Positions 12,010 to 26,600 of a stretch of DNA of 64,000 nucleotides are shown piece after piece (positions within the stretch are counted from its first letter, which is position 1; each line of letters opens with the position of its first letter). The stretch is taken from positions 1,488,001 through 1,552,000 of the forward strand of contig JAJQJQ010000030.1 of assembly GCA_028622995.1 (NCBI GenBank), written 5' to 3'. Source of the stretch: Panagrolaimus kolymaensis. Taxonomy: Eukaryota; Nematoda; Chromadorea; Rhabditida; Panagrolaimidae. The notes beneath the pieces were generated by a model. It was not told the origin of the DNA. It did no database searches and worked only from the letters and a program-made list of their open reading frames with translations. A program made the translations under genes and the position numbers.

Positions 12010-13402
12010 TTTGAATTTTGTTTAGTAAATCTAATACAAAAAACGATAAAGTTTTCGAAAAATTTTACAAATCATCCGCAGCTTCGACCATTAAATAATG
12101 GCAAGCAATTATGTAAATTTTCAAGCAAGAAAAAATTATTTTAAATGAAAAACATTTTTAATTTTTGACATTCTGTGATTGGATTTGAAATTGGTTTAGA
12201 AAATCTAATAAAACAAACGGTGAAGAAAATTAAAAAAATTACAAATCATCCACAGCTTCGACCGTAAAATAATGGCAAGCAATTATGTAAATTTTCATGC
12301 AAGAAAAAATAAAATTTTATGAAAAACATTTTTAATTTTTGACATTCTGTGATTTGATTTGAAATTTGTTTAGAAAATCTAATAAAACAAACGGTGAAGA
12401 AAATTAAAAAAATTACAAATCATCCACAGCTTCGACCGTAAAATAATGGCAAGCAATTATGTAAATTTTCATGCAAGAAACATTTTTATTTTATGAAAAA
12501 CATTTTTAATTTTTGACATTCTGTGATTGGATTTGAAATTGGTTTAGAAAATCTAATAAAACAAACGGTGAAGAAAATTAAAAAAATTACAAATCATCCA
12601 CAGCTTCGACCGTAAAATAATGGCAAGCAATTATGTAAATTTTCATGAAAGAAACATTTTTATTTTATGAAAAACATTTTTAATTTTTGATTTCCTGAGA
12701 TTGGATTTGAATTTTGTTTAGTAAATCTAATACAAAAAACGATAAAGTTTTCGAAAAATTTTACAAATCATCCGCAGCTTCGACCATTAAATAATGGCAA
12801 GCAATTATGTAAATTTTCAAGCAAGAAAAAATTATTTTAAATGAAAAACATTTTTAATTTTTGACATTCTGTGATTGGATTTGAAATTGGTTTAGAAAAT
12901 CTAATAAAACAAACGGTGAAGAAAATTAAAAAAAATTACAAATCATCCACAGCTTCGACCGTAAAATAATGGCAAGCAATTATGTAAATTTTCATGCAAG
13001 AAACATTTTTATTTTATGAAAAACATTTTTAATTTTTGACATTCTGTGATTTGATTTGAAATTTGTTTAGAAAATCTAATAAAACAAACGGTGAAGAAAA
13101 TTAAAAAAATTACAAATCATCCACAGCTTCGACCGTAAAATAATGGCAAGCAATTATGTAAATTTTCATGCAAGAAACATTTTTATTTTATGAAAAACAT
13201 TTTTAATTTTTGACATTCTGTGATTGGATTTGAAATTGGTTTAGAAAATCTAATAAAACAAACGGTGAAGAAAATTAAAAAAATTACAAATCATCCACAG
13301 CTTCGACCGTAAAATAATGGCAAGCAATTATGTAAATTTTCATGAAAGAAACATTTTTATTTTATGAAAAACATTTTTAATTTTTGATTTCCTGAGATTG
13401 GA
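12010..13402. repeat. 4-monomer higher-order repeat, 696 bp x 2
   Basis: A5 monomers begin at 12,010, 12,706 and 13,403, separated by 696 and 697 bp. The extra base is an A inserted in the A-run near 12,930. Each unit is A5-B-B'-B, with 'caagcaag' and 'attttaaatg' in the A5 copy and 'catgaaag' in the last B. The two copies differ in the 3' half of the second monomer. Confidence 0.85.
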
Positions 13403-16400
13403 TTTGAATTTTGTTTAGTAAATCTAATACAAAAAACGATAAAGTTTTCGAAAAATTTTACAAATCATCCGCAGCTTCGACCATTAAATAATGGCAAGCA
13501 ATTATGTAAATTTTCAAGCAAGAAAAAATTATTTTAAATGAAAAACATTTTTAATTTTTGACATTCTGTGATTGGATTTGAAATTGGTTTAGAAAATCTA
13601 ATAAAACAAACGGTGAAGAAAATTAAAAAAATTACAAATCATCCACAGCTTCGACCGTAAAATAATGGCAAGCAATTATGTAAATTTTCATGCAAGAAAA
13701 AATAAAATTTTATGAAAAACATTTTTAATTTTTGACATTCTGTGATTTGATTTGAAATTTGTTTAGAAAATCTAATAAAACAAACGGTGAAGAAAATTAA
13801 AAAAATTACAAATCATCCACAGCTTCGACCGTAAAATAATGGCAAGCAATTATGTAAATTTTCATGCAAGAAACATTTTTATTTTATGAAAAACATTTTT
13901 AATTTTTGACATTCTGTGATTGGATTTGAAATTGGTTTAGAAAATCTAATAAAACAAACGGTGAAGAAAATTAAAAAAATTACAAATCATCCACAGCTTC
14001 GACCGTAAAATAATGGCAAGCAATTATGTAAATTTTCATGCAAGAAAAAATAAAATTTTATGAAAAACATTTTTAATTTTTGACATTCTGTGATTTGATT
14101 TGAAATTTGTTTAGAAAATCTAATAAAACAAACGGTGAAGAAAATTAAAAAAATTACAAATCATCCACAGCTTCGACCGTAAAATAATGGCAAGCAATTA
14201 TGTAAATTTTCATGCAAGAAAAAATAAATTTTTATGAAAAACATTTTTAATTTTTGACATTCTGTGATTGGATTTGAAATTGGTTTAGAAAATCTAATGA
14301 AAAAAGCGGTGAAGAATTCGAAAAAAATTACAAATCATCCACAGCTTCGACCGTAAAATAATGGCAAGCAATTATGTAAATTTTCATGCAAGAAAAAATA
14401 AAATTTTATGAAAAACATTTTTAATTTTTGACATTCTGTGATTTGATTTGAAATTTGTTTAGAAAATCTAATAAAACAAACGGTGAAGAAAATTAAAAAA
14501 ATTACAAATCATCCACAGCTTCGACCGTAAAATAATGGCAAGCAATTATGTAAATTTTCATGCAAGAAACATTTTTATTTTATGAAAAACATTTTTAATT
14601 TTTGACATTCTGTGATTGGATTTGAAATTGGTTTAGAAAATCTAATAAAACAAACGGTGAAGAAAATTAAAAAAATTACAAATCATCCACAGCTTCGACC
14701 GTAAAATAATGGCAAGCAATTATGTAAATTTTCATGCAAGAAAAAATAAATTTTTATGAAAAACATTTTTAATTTTTGACATTCTGTGATTGGATTTGAA
14801 ATTGGTTTAGAAAATCTAATGAAAAAAGCGGTGAAGAATTCGAAAAAAATTACAAATCATCCACAGCTTCGACCATTAAATAATGGCAAGCAAATATGTA
14901 AATTTTCATGAAAGAAACATTTTTATTTTATGAAAAACATTTTTAATTTTTGATTTCCTGAGATTGGATTTGAATTTTGTTTAGTAAATCTAATACAAAA
15001 AACGATAAAGTTTTCGAAAAATTTTACAAATCATACGCAGCTTCGACCATTAAATAATGGCAAGCAATTATGTAAATTTTCAAGCAAGAAAAAATTATTT
15101 TAAATGAAAAACATTTTTAATTTTTGACATTCTGTGATTGGATTTGAAATTGGTTTAGAAAATCTAATAAAACAAACTGTGAAGAAAATTAAAAAAATTA
15201 CAAATCATCCACAGCTTCGACCGTAAAATAATGGCAAGCAATTATGTAAATTTTCATGCAAGAAACATTTTTATTTTATGAAAAACATTTTTAATTTTTG
15301 ACATTCTGTGATTGGATTTGAAATTGGTTTAGAAAATCTAATAAAACAAACGGTGAAGAAAATTAAAAAAATTACAAATCATCCACAGCTTCGACCGTAA
15401 AATAATGGCAAGCAATTATGTAAATTTTCATGCAAGAAAAAATAAAATTTTATGAAAAACATTTTTAATTTTTGACATTCTGTGATTTGATTTGAAATTT
15501 GTTTAGAAAATCTAATAAAACAAACGGTGAAGAAAATTAAAAAAATTACAAATCATCCACAGCTTCGACCGTAAAATAATGGCAAGCAATTATGTAAATT
15601 TTCATGCAAGAAAAAATAAATTTTTATGAAAAACATTTTTAATTTTTGACATTCTGTGATTGGATTTGAAATTGGTTTAGAAAATCTAATGAAAAAAGCG
15701 GTGAAGAATTCGAAAAAAATTACAAATCATCCACAGCTTCGACCGTAAAATAATGGCAAGCAATTATGTAAATTTTCATGCAAGAAAAAATAAAATTTTA
15801 TGAAAAACATTTTTAATTTTTGACATTCTGTGATTTGATTTGAAATTTGTTTAGAAAATCTAATAAAACAAACGGTGAAGAAAATTAAAAAAATTACAAA
15901 TCATCCACAGCTTCGACCGTAAAATAATGGCAAGCAATTATGTAAATTTTCATGCAAGAAAAAATAAATTTTTATGAAAAACATTTTTAATTTTTGACAT
16001 TCTGTGATTGGATTTGAAATTGGTTTAGAAAATCTAATGAAAAAAGCGGTGAAGAATTCGAAAAAAATTACAAATCATCCGCAGCTTCGACCATAAAATA
16101 ATGGCAAGCAATTATGTAAATTTTCATGCAAGAAAAAATAAATTTTTATGAAAAACATTTTTAATTTTTGACATTCTGTGATTGGATTTGAAATTGGTTT
16201 AGAAAATCTAATAAAACAAACGGTGAAGAAAATTAAAAAAATTACTAATCATCCGCAGCTTCGACCATAAAATAATGGCAAGCAAATATGTAAATTTTCA
16301 TGAAAGAAACATTTTTATTTTATGAAAAACATTTTTAATTTTTGATTTCCTGAGATTGGATTTGAATTTTGTTTAGTAAATCTAATACAAAAAACGATAA

Positions 16401-16980
16401 AGTTTTCGAAAAATTTTACAAATCATCCGCAGCTTCGACCATTAAATAATGGCAAGCAATTATGTAAATTTTCAAGCAAGAAAAAATTATTTTAAATGAA
16501 AAACATTTTTAATTTTTGACATTCTGTGATTGGATTTGAAATTTGTTTAGAAAATCTAATAAAACAAACGGTGAAGAAAATTAAAAAAATTACAAATCAT
16601 CCACAGCTTCGACCGTAAAATAATGGCAAGCAATTATGTAAATTTTCATGCAAGAAAAAATAAAATTTTATGAAAAACATTTTTAATTTTTGACATTCTG
16701 TGATTTGATTTGAAATTGGTTTAGAAAATCTAATAAAACAAACGGTGAAGAAAATTAAAAAAATTACAAATCATCCACAGCTTCGACCGTAAAATAATGG
16801 CAAGCAATTATGTAAATTTTCATGCAAGAAACATTTTTATTTTATGAAAAACATTTTTAATTTTTGACATTCTGTGATTGGATTTGAAATTGGTTTAGAA
16901 AATCTAATAAAACAAACGGTGAAGAAAATTAAAAAAATTACAAATCATCCACAGCTTCGACCGTAAAATAATGGCAAGAA
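13403..16980. repeat. Mixed B, B', C and A5 monomers
   Basis: This stretch contains A5 copies at about 13,403, 14,969 and 16,361 (distances 9 and 8 monomers). Between them B and B' alternate with C copies at about 14,287, 14,809, 15,679 and 16,030. 'attactaatcat' at 16,241 lies 4,699 bp (27 monomers plus 1) after the same variant at 11,542, followed in both places by A-type then A5 monomers. Order is partly shared with 11.0-12.0 kb, so this looks like a shuffled copy. Confidence 0.7.
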
Positions 16981-19900
16981 AATATGTAAATTTTCATGCA
17001 AGAAACATTTTTATTTTATGAAAAACATTTTTTAATTTTTGATTTCCTGAGATTGGATTTGAATTTTGTTTAGTAAATATAATACAAAAAACGATAAAGA
17101 ATTTGAAAAAATTTACAAATCATCCGCAGCTTCGACCATAAAATAATGGCAAGAAAATATGTAAATTTTCATGCAAGAAAAAATAAAATTTTATGAAAAA
17201 CATTTTTAATTTTTGACATTCTGTGATTTGATTTGAAATTTGTTTAGAAAATCTAATAAAACAAACGGTGAAGAAAATTAAAAAAATTACAAATCATCCA
17301 CAGCTTCGACCGTAAAATAATGGCAAGCAATTATGTAAATTTTCATGCAAGAAACATTTTTATTTTATGAAAAACATTTTTAATTTTTGATTTCCTGAGA
17401 TTGGATTTCAATTTTGTTTAGTAAATCTAATACAAAAAACGATAAAGAATTTGAAAAAATTTACAAATCATCCGCAGCTTCGACCATAAAATAATGGCAA
17501 GAAAATATGTAAATTTTCATGCAAGAAACATTTTTATTTTATGAAAAACATTTTTTAATTTTTGATTTCCTGAGATTGGATTTGAATTTTGTTTAGTAAA
17601 TATAATACAAAAAACGATAAAGAATTTGAAAAAATTTACAAATCATCCGCAGCTTCGACCATAAAATAATGGCAAGAAAATATGTAAATTTTCATGCAAG
17701 AAAAAATAAAATTTTATGAAAAACATTTTTAATTTTTGACATTCTGTGATTTGATTTGAAATTTGTTTAGAAAATCTAATAAAACAAACGGTGAAGAAAA
17801 TTAAAAAAATTACAAATCATCCACAGCTTCGACCGTAAAATAATGGCAAGCAATTATGTAAATTTTCATGCAAGAAACATTTTTATTTTATGAAAAACAT
17901 TTTTAATTTTTGACATTCTGTGATTGGATTTGAAATTGGTTTAGAAAATCTAATAAAACAAACGGTGAAGAAAATTAAAAAAATTACAAATCATCCACAG
18001 CTTCGACCGTAAAATAATGGCAAGCAATTATGTAAATTTTCATGCAAGAAAAAATAAATTTTTATGAAAAACATTTTTAATTTTTGACATTCTGTGATTG
18101 GATTTGAAATTGGTTTAGAAAATCTAATGAAAAAAGCGGTGAAGAATTCGAAAAAAATTACAAATCATCCACAGCTTCGACCATTAAATAATGGCAAGCA
18201 AATATGTAAATTTTCATGAAAGAAACATTTTTATTTTATGAAAAACATTTTTAATTTTTGACATTCTGTGATTGGATTTGAAATTGGTTTAGAAAATCTA
18301 ATAAAACAAACGGTGAAGAAAATTAAAAAAATTACAAATCATCCACAGCTTCGACCGTAAAATAATGGCAAGCAATTATGTAAATTTTCATGCAAGAAAA
18401 AATAAATTTTTATGAAAAACATTTTTAATTTTTGACATTCTGTGATTGGATTTGAAATTGGTTTAGAAAATCTAATAAAACAAACGGTGAAGAAAATTAA
18501 AAAAATTACAAATCATCCACAGCTTCGACCGTAAAATAATGGCAAGCAATTATGTAAATTTTCATGAAAGAAACATTTTTATTTTATGAAAAACATTTTT
18601 AATTTTTGATTTCCTGAGATTGGATTTGAATTTTGTTTAGTAAATCTAATACAAAAAACGATAAAGTTTTCGAAAAATTTTACAAATCATCCGCAGCTTC
18701 GACCATTAAATAATGGCAAGCAATTATGTAAATTTTCAAGCAAGAAAAAATTATTTTAAATGAAAAACATTTTTAATTTTTGACATTCTGTGATTGGATT
18801 TGAAATTGGTTTAGAAAATCTAATAAAACAAACTGTGAAGAAAATTAAAAAAATTACAAATCATCCACAGCTTCGACCGTAAAATAATGGCAAGCAATTA
18901 TGTAAATTTTCATGCAAGAAACATTTTTATTTTATGAAAAACATTTTTAATTTTTGACATTCTGTGATTGGATTTGAAATTGGTTTAGAAAATCTAATAA
19001 AACAAACGGTGAAGAAAATTAAAAAAATTACAAATCATCCACAGCTTCGACCGTAAAATAATGGCAAGCAATTATGTAAATTTTCATGCAAGAAAAAATA
19101 AAATTTTATGAAAAACATTTTTAATTTTTGACATTCTGTGATTTGATTTGAAATTTGTTTAGAAAATCTAATAAAACAAACGGTGAAGAAAATTAAAAAA
19201 ATTACAAATCATCCACAGCTTCGACCGTAAAATAATGGCAAGCAATTATGTAAATTTTCATGCAAGAAAAAATAAATTTTTATGAAAAACATTTTTAATT
19301 TTTGACATTCTGTGATTGGATTTGAAATTGGTTTAGAAAATCTAATGAAAAAAGCGGTGAAGAATTCGAAAAAAATTACAAATCATCCACAGCTTCGACC
19401 GTAAAATAATGGCAAGCAATTATGTAAATTTTCATGCAAGAAAAAATAAAATTTTATGAAAAACATTTTTAATTTTTGACATTCTGTGATTTGATTTGAA
19501 ATTTGTTTAGAAAATCTAATAAAACAAACGGTGAAGAAAATTAAAAAAATTACAAATCATCCACAGCTTCGACCGTAAAATAATGGCAAGCAATTATGTA
19601 AATTTTCATGCAAGAAACATTTTTATTTTATGAAAAACAATTTTAATTTTTGATTTCCTGAGATTGGATTTGAATTTTGTTTAGTAAATCTAATACAAAA
19701 AACGATAAAGAATTTGAAAAAATTTACAAATCATCCGCAGCTTCGACCATAAAATAATGGCAAGAAAATATGTAAATTTTCATGCAAGAAACATTTTTAT
19801 TTTATGAAAAACATTTTTTAATTTTTGATTTCCTGAGATTGGATTTGAATTTTGTTTAGTAAATATAATACAAAAAACGATAAAGAATTCGAAAAATTTT

Positions 19901-20165
19901 ACAAATCATCCGCAGCTTCGACCATAAAATAATGGCAAGCAAATATGTAAATTTTCATGCAAGAAACATTTTTATTTTATGAAAAACATTTTTAATTTTT
20001 GATTTCCTGAGATTGGATTTGAATTTTGTTTAGTAAATCTAATACAAAAAACGATAAAGAATTTGGAAAAATTTACAAATCATCCGCAGCTTCGACCATA
20101 AAATAATGGCAAGCAAATATGTAAATTTTCATGCAAGAAACATTTTTATTTTATGAAAAACATTT
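16980..20165. repeat. Segmental duplication, left copy (partner at +4,527 bp)
   Basis: This block of about 3.19 kb matches 21,507-24,692 at a constant offset of 4,527 bp (26 x 174 plus 3). Four private markers agree: 'gatttcctga' in phase at 17,041 and 21,568, 'ggatttcaatttt' at 17,403 and 21,930, 'caaactgtgaag' (18,834 and 23,361 at its 'tgtgaag'), and 'tgaaaaacaatttt' at 19,631 and 24,158. The A5 monomer also matches (18,658 and 23,185). Differences include C versus B at about 19,321/23,848 and one extra T near 24,513. Inside the block 17,041 and 17,564 show a further local 3-monomer repeat. Confidence 0.88.
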
Positions 20166-21506
20166 TTAATTTTTGATTTCCTGAGATTGGATTTGAATTT
20201 TGTTTAGTAAATATAATACAAAAAACGATAAAGAATTTGAAAAAATTTACAAATCATCCGCAGCTTCGACCATAAAATAATGGCAAGCAAATATGTAAAT
20301 TTTCATGCAAGAAACATTTTTATTTTATGAAAAACATTTTTAATTTTTGATTTCCTGAGATTGGATTTGAATTTTGTTTAGTAAATCTAATACAAAAAAC
20401 GATAAAGAATTTGAAAAAATTTACAAATCATCCGCAGCTTCGACCATAAAATAATGGCAAGCAAATATGTAAATTTTCATGCAAGAAACATTTTTATTTT
20501 ATGAAAAACATTTTTAATTTTTGATTTCCTGAGATTGGATTTGAATTTTGTTTAGTAAATCTAATACAAAAAACGATAAAGAATTTGGAAAAATTTACAA
20601 ATCATCCGCAGCTTCGACCATAAAATAATGGCAAGCAAATATGTAAATTTTCATGCAAGAAACATTTTTATTTTATGAAAAACATTTTTAATTTTTGACA
20701 TTCTGTGATTGGATTTGAAATTGGTTTAGAAAATCTAATAAAACAAACGGTGAAGAAAATTAAAAAAATTACAAATCATCCACAGCTTCGACCGTAAAAT
20801 AATGGCAAGAAAATATGTAAATTTTCATGCAAGAAAAAATAAAATTTTATGAAAAACATTTTTAATTTTTGACATTCTGTGATTTGATTTGAAATTTGTT
20901 TAGAAAATCTAATAAAACAAACGGTGAAGAAAATTAAAAAAATTACAAATCATCCACAGCTTCGACCGTAAAATAATGGCAAGCAATTATGTAAATTTTC
21001 ATGCAAGAAACATTTTTATTTTATGAAAAACATTTTTAATTTTTGATTTCCTGAGATTGGATTTGAATTTTGTTTAGTAAATCTAATACAAAAAACGATA
21101 AAGAATTTGGAAAAATTTACAAATCATCCGCAGCTTCGACCATAAAATAATGGCAAGCAAATATGTAAATTTTCATGCAAGAAACATTTTTATTTTATGA
21201 AAAACATTTTTAATTTTTGACATTCTGTGATTGGATTTGAAATTGGTTTAGAAAATCTAATAAAACAAACGATAAAGAATTTGAAAAAATTTACAAATCA
21301 TCCGCAGCTTCGACCATAAAATAATGGCAAGCAAATATGTAAATTTTCATGCAAGAAACATTTTTATTTTATGAAAAACATTTTTAATTTTTGATTTCCT
21401 GAGATTGGATTTGAATTTTGTTTAGTAAATCTAATACAAAAAACGATAAAGAATTTGGAAAAATTTACAAATCATCCGCAGCTTCGACCATAAAATAATG
21501 GCAAGC
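20166..21506. repeat. A1/A3-rich spacer between the two segmental copies
   Basis: Mainly A1 and A3 monomers with 'gcaagcaaatatg', interrupted by B monomers near 20,710 and 20,890 and by a B/A recombinant at about 21,236. It separates the two copies of the 4,527-bp-offset duplication and is itself made of near-identical A monomers at 174-bp spacing. Confidence 0.75.
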
Positions 21507-24500
21507 AAATATGTAAATTTTCATGCAAGAAACATTTTTATTTTATGAAAAACATTTTTTAATTTTTGATTTCCTGAGATTGGATTTGAATTTTGTTTAG
21601 TAAATATAATACAAAAAACGATAAAGAATTTGAAAAAATTTACAAATCATCCGCAGCTTCGACCATAAAATAATGGCAAGAAAATATGTAAATTTTCATG
21701 CAAGAAAAAATAAAATTTTATGAAAAACATTTTTAATTTTTGACATTCTGTGATTTGATTTGAAATTTGTTTAGAAAATCTAATAAAACAAACGGTGAAG
21801 AAAATTAAAAAAATTACAAATCATCCACAGCTTCGACCGTAAAATAATGGCAAGCAATTATGTAAATTTTCATGCAAGAAACATTTTTATTTTATGAAAA
21901 ACATTTTTAATTTTTGATTTCCTGAGATTGGATTTCAATTTTGTTTAGTAAATCTAATACAAAAAACGATAAAGAATTTGAAAAAATTTACAAATCATCC
22001 GCAGCTTCGACCATAAAATAATGGCAAGAAAATATGTAAATTTTCATGCAAGAAACATTTTTATTTTATGAAAAACATTTTTTAATTTTTGATTTCCTGA
22101 GATTGGATTTGAATTTTGTTTAGTAAATATAATACAAAAAACGATAAAGAATTTGAAAAAATTTACAAATCATCCGCAGCTTCGACCATAAAATAATGGC
22201 AAGAAAATATGTAAATTTTCATGCAAGAAAAAATAAAATTTTATGAAAAACATTTTTAATTTTTGACATTCTGTGATTTGATTTGAAATTTGTTTAGAAA
22301 ATCTAATAAAACAAACGGTGAAGAAAATTAAAAAAATTACAAATCATCCACAGCTTCGACCGTAAAATAATGGCAAGCAATTATGTAAATTTTCATGCAA
22401 GAAACATTTTTATTTTATGAAAAACATTTTTAATTTTTGACATTCTGTGATTGGATTTGAAATTGGTTTAGAAAATCTAATAAAACAAACGGTGAAGAAA
22501 ATTAAAAAAATTACAAATCATCCACAGCTTCGACCGTAAAATAATGGCAAGCAATTATGTAAATTTTCATGCAAGAAAAAATAAATTTTTATGAAAAACA
22601 TTTTTAATTTTTGACATTCTGTGATTGGATTTGAAATTGGTTTAGAAAATCTAATGAAAAAAGCGGTGAAGAATTCGAAAAAAATTACAAATCATCCACA
22701 GCTTCGACCATTAAATAATGGCAAGCAAATATGTAAATTTTCATGAAAGAAACATTTTTATTTTATGAAAAACATTTTTAATTTTTGACATTCTGTGATT
22801 GGATTTGAAATTGGTTTAGAAAATCTAATAAAACAAACGGTGAAGAAAATTAAAAAAATTACAAATCATCCACAGCTTCGACCGTAAAATAATGGCAAGC
22901 AATTATGTAAATTTTCATGCAAGAAAAAATAAATTTTTATGAAAAACATTTTTAATTTTTGACATTCTGTGATTGGATTTGAAATTGGTTTAGAAAATCT
23001 AATAAAACAAACGGTGAAGAAAATTAAAAAAATTACAAATCATCCACAGCTTCGACCGTAAAATAATGGCAAGCAATTATGTAAATTTTCATGAAAGAAA
23101 CATTTTTATTTTATGAAAAACATTTTTAATTTTTGATTTCCTGAGATTGGATTTGAATTTTGTTTAGTAAATCTAATACAAAAAACGATAAAGTTTTCGA
23201 AAAATTTTACAAATCATCCGCAGCTTCGACCATTAAATAATGGCAAGCAATTATGTAAATTTTCAAGCAAGAAAAAATTATTTTAAATGAAAAACATTTT
23301 TAATTTTTGACATTCTGTGATTGGATTTGAAATTGGTTTAGAAAATCTAATAAAACAAACTGTGAAGAAAATTAAAAAAATTACAAATCATCCACAGCTT
23401 CGACCGTAAAATAATGGCAAGCAATTATGTAAATTTTCATGCAAGAAACATTTTTATTTTATGAAAAACATTTTTAATTTTTGACATTCTGTGATTGGAT
23501 TTGAAATTGGTTTAGAAAATCTAATAAAACAAACGGTGAAGAAAATTAAAAAAATTACAAATCATCCACAGCTTCGACCGTAAAATAATGGCAAGCAATT
23601 ATGTAAATTTTCATGCAAGAAAAAATAAAATTTTATGAAAAACATTTTTAATTTTTGACATTCTGTGATTTGATTTGAAATTTGTTTAGAAAATCTAATA
23701 AAACAAACGGTGAAGAAAATTAAAAAAATTACAAATCATCCACAGCTTCGACCGTAAAATAATGGCAAGCAATTATGTAAATTTTCATGCAAGAAAAAAT
23801 AAATTTTTATGAAAAACATTTTTAATTTTTGACATTCTGTGATTGGATTTGAAATTGGTTTAGAAAATCTAATAAAACAAACGGTGAAGAAAATTAAAAA
23901 AATTACAAATCATCCACAGCTTCGACCGTAAAATAATGGCAAGCAATTATGTAAATTTTCATGCAAGAAAAAATAAAATTTTATGAAAAACATTTTTAAT
24001 TTTTGACATTCTGTGATTTGATTTGAAATTTGTTTAGAAAATCTAATAAAACAAACGGTGAAGAAAATTAAAAAAATTACAAATCATCCACAGCTTCGAC
24101 CGTAAAATAATGGCAAGCAATTATGTAAATTTTCATGCAAGAAACATTTTTATTTTATGAAAAACAATTTTAATTTTTGATTTCCTGAGATTGGATTTGA
24201 ATTTTGTTTAGTAAATCTAATACAAAAAACGATAAAGAATTTGAAAAAATTTACAAATCATCCGCAGCTTCGACCATAAAATAATGGCAAGAAAATATGT
24301 AAATTTTCATGCAAGAAACATTTTTATTTTATGAAAAACATTTTTTAATTTTTGATTTCCTGAGATTGGATTTGAATTTTGTTTAGTAAATATAATACAA
24401 AAAACGATAAAGAATTCGAAAAATTTTACAAATCATCCGCAGCTTCGACCATAAAATAATGGCAAGCAAATATGTAAATTTTCATGCAAGAAACATTTTT

Positions 24501-24692
24501 ATTTTATGAAAAACATTTTTTAATTTTTGATTTCCTGAGATTGGATTTGAATTTTGTTTAGTAAATCTAATACAAAAAACGATAAAGAATTTGGAAAAAT
24601 TTACAAATCATCCGCAGCTTCGACCATAAAATAATGGCAAGCAAATATGTAAATTTTCATGCAAGAAACATTTTTATTTTATGAAAAACATT
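21507..24692. repeat. Segmental duplication, right copy (partner at -4,527 bp)
   Basis: Right-hand partner of 16,980-20,165. The monomer order and rare single-base variants agree throughout the checked points. The left boundary is set where the preceding core reads 'ggcaagcaaatatg' here but 'ggcaagaaaatatg' in the partner. The right boundary is set where the next monomers differ (A2 with 'aatttaacaa' here, A1 in the partner). Because other parts of the array do not share these private variants in the same order, a single block copy is the simplest reading. Confidence 0.88.
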
Positions 24693-25241
24693 TTTAATTT
24701 TTGATTTCCTGAGATTGGATTTGAATTTTGTTTAGTAAATATAATACAAAAAACGATAAAGAATTCGAAAAATTTAACAAATCATCCGCAGCTTCGACCA
24801 TAAAATAATGGCAAGCAAATATGTAAATTTTCATGCAAGAAACATTTTTATTTTATGAAAAACATTTTTAATTTTTGATTTCCTGAGATTGGATTTGAAT
24901 TTTGTTTAGTAAATATAATACAAAAAACGATAAAGAATTCGAAAAATTTTACAAATCATCCGCAGCTTCGACCATAAAATAATGGCAAGCAAATATGTAA
25001 ATTTTCATGCAAGAAACATTTTTATTTTATGAAAAACATTTTTAATTTTTGATTTCCTGAGATTGGATTTGAATTTTGTTTAGTAAATCTAATACAAAAA
25101 ACGATAAAGAATTTGAAAAAATTTACAAATCATCCGCAGCTTCGACCATAAAATAATGGCAAGCAAATATGTAAATTTTCATGCAAGAAACATTTTTATT
25201 TTATGAAAAACATTTTTAATTTTTGATTTCCTGAGATTGGA

Positions 25242-26600
25242 TTTGAATTTTGTTTAGTAAATATAATACAAAAAACGATAAAGAATTCGAAAAATTTTAC
25301 AAATCATCCGCAGCTTCGACCATAAAATAATGGCAAGCAAATATGTAAATTTTCATGCAAGAAACATTTTTATTTTATGAAAAACATTTTTAATTTTTGA
25401 TTTCCTGAGATTGGATTTGAATTTTGTTTAGTAAATCTAATACAAAAAACGATAAAGAATTTGAAAAAATTTACAAATCATCCGCAGCTTCGACCATAAA
25501 ATAATGGCAAGAAAATATGTAAATTTTCATGCAAGAAACATTTTTATTTTATGAAAAACATTTTTTAATTTTTGATTTCCTGAGATTGGATTTGAATTTT
25601 GTTTAGTAAATCTAATACAAAAAACGATAAAGAATTTGGAAAAATTTACAAATCATCCGCAGCTTCGACCATAAAATAATGGCAAGCAAATATGTAAATT
25701 TTCATGCAAGAAACATTTTTATTTTATGAAAAACATTTTTAATTTTTGATTTCCTGAGATTGGATTTGAATTTTGTTTAGTAAATATAATACAAAAAACG
25801 ATAAAGAATTCGAAAAATTTTACAAATCATCCGCAGCTTCGACCATAAAATAATGGCAAGAAAATATGTAAATTTTCATGCAAGAAACATTTTTATTTTA
25901 TGAAAAACATTTTTTAATTTTTGATTTCCTGAGATTGGATTTGAATTTTGTTTAGTAAATCTAATACAAAAAACGATAAAGAATTTGGAAAAATTTACAA
26001 ATCATCCGCAGCTTCGACCATAAAATAATGGCAAGAAAATATGTAAATTTTCATGCAAGAAACATTTTTATTTTATGAAAAACATTTTTTAATTTTTGAT
26101 TTCCTGAGATTGGATTTGAATTTTGTTTAGTAAATCTAATACAAAAAACGATAAAGAATTTGAAAAAATTTACAAATCATCCGCAGCTTCGACCATAAAA
26201 TAATGGCAAGAAAATATGTAAATTTTCATGCAAGAAACATTTTTATTTTATGAAAAACATTTTTTAATTTTTGATTTCCTGAGATTGGATTTGAATTTTG
26301 TTTAGTAAATCTAATACAAAAAACGATAAAGAATTTGGAAAAATTTACAAATCATCCGCAGCTTCGACCATAAAATAATGGCAAGCAAATATGTAAATTT
26401 TCATGAAAGAAACATTTTTATTTTATGAAAAACATTTTTAATTTTTGATTTCCTGAGATTGGATTTGAATTTTGTTTAGTAAATATAATACAAAAAACGA
26501 TAAAGAATTCGAAAAATTTTACAAATCATCCGCAGCTTCGACCATAAAATAATGGCAAGAAAATATGTAAATTTTCATGCAAGAAACATTTTTATTTTAT
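25242..26600. repeat. A-type block duplicated at +3,487 bp, left copy
   Basis: The monomer order A2-A1-A3-A2-A3-A1-A3-A2, with single-T insertions in most copies, is repeated at 28,729-30,087 (offset 3,487 bp, 20 x 174 plus 7). The pattern of 'gcaagcaa' versus 'gcaagaaa' and the unique 'catgaaag' near 26,400 (partner near 29,890) also match. The copies diverge where the right partner lacks the T insertion in the last monomer. Confidence 0.82.
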
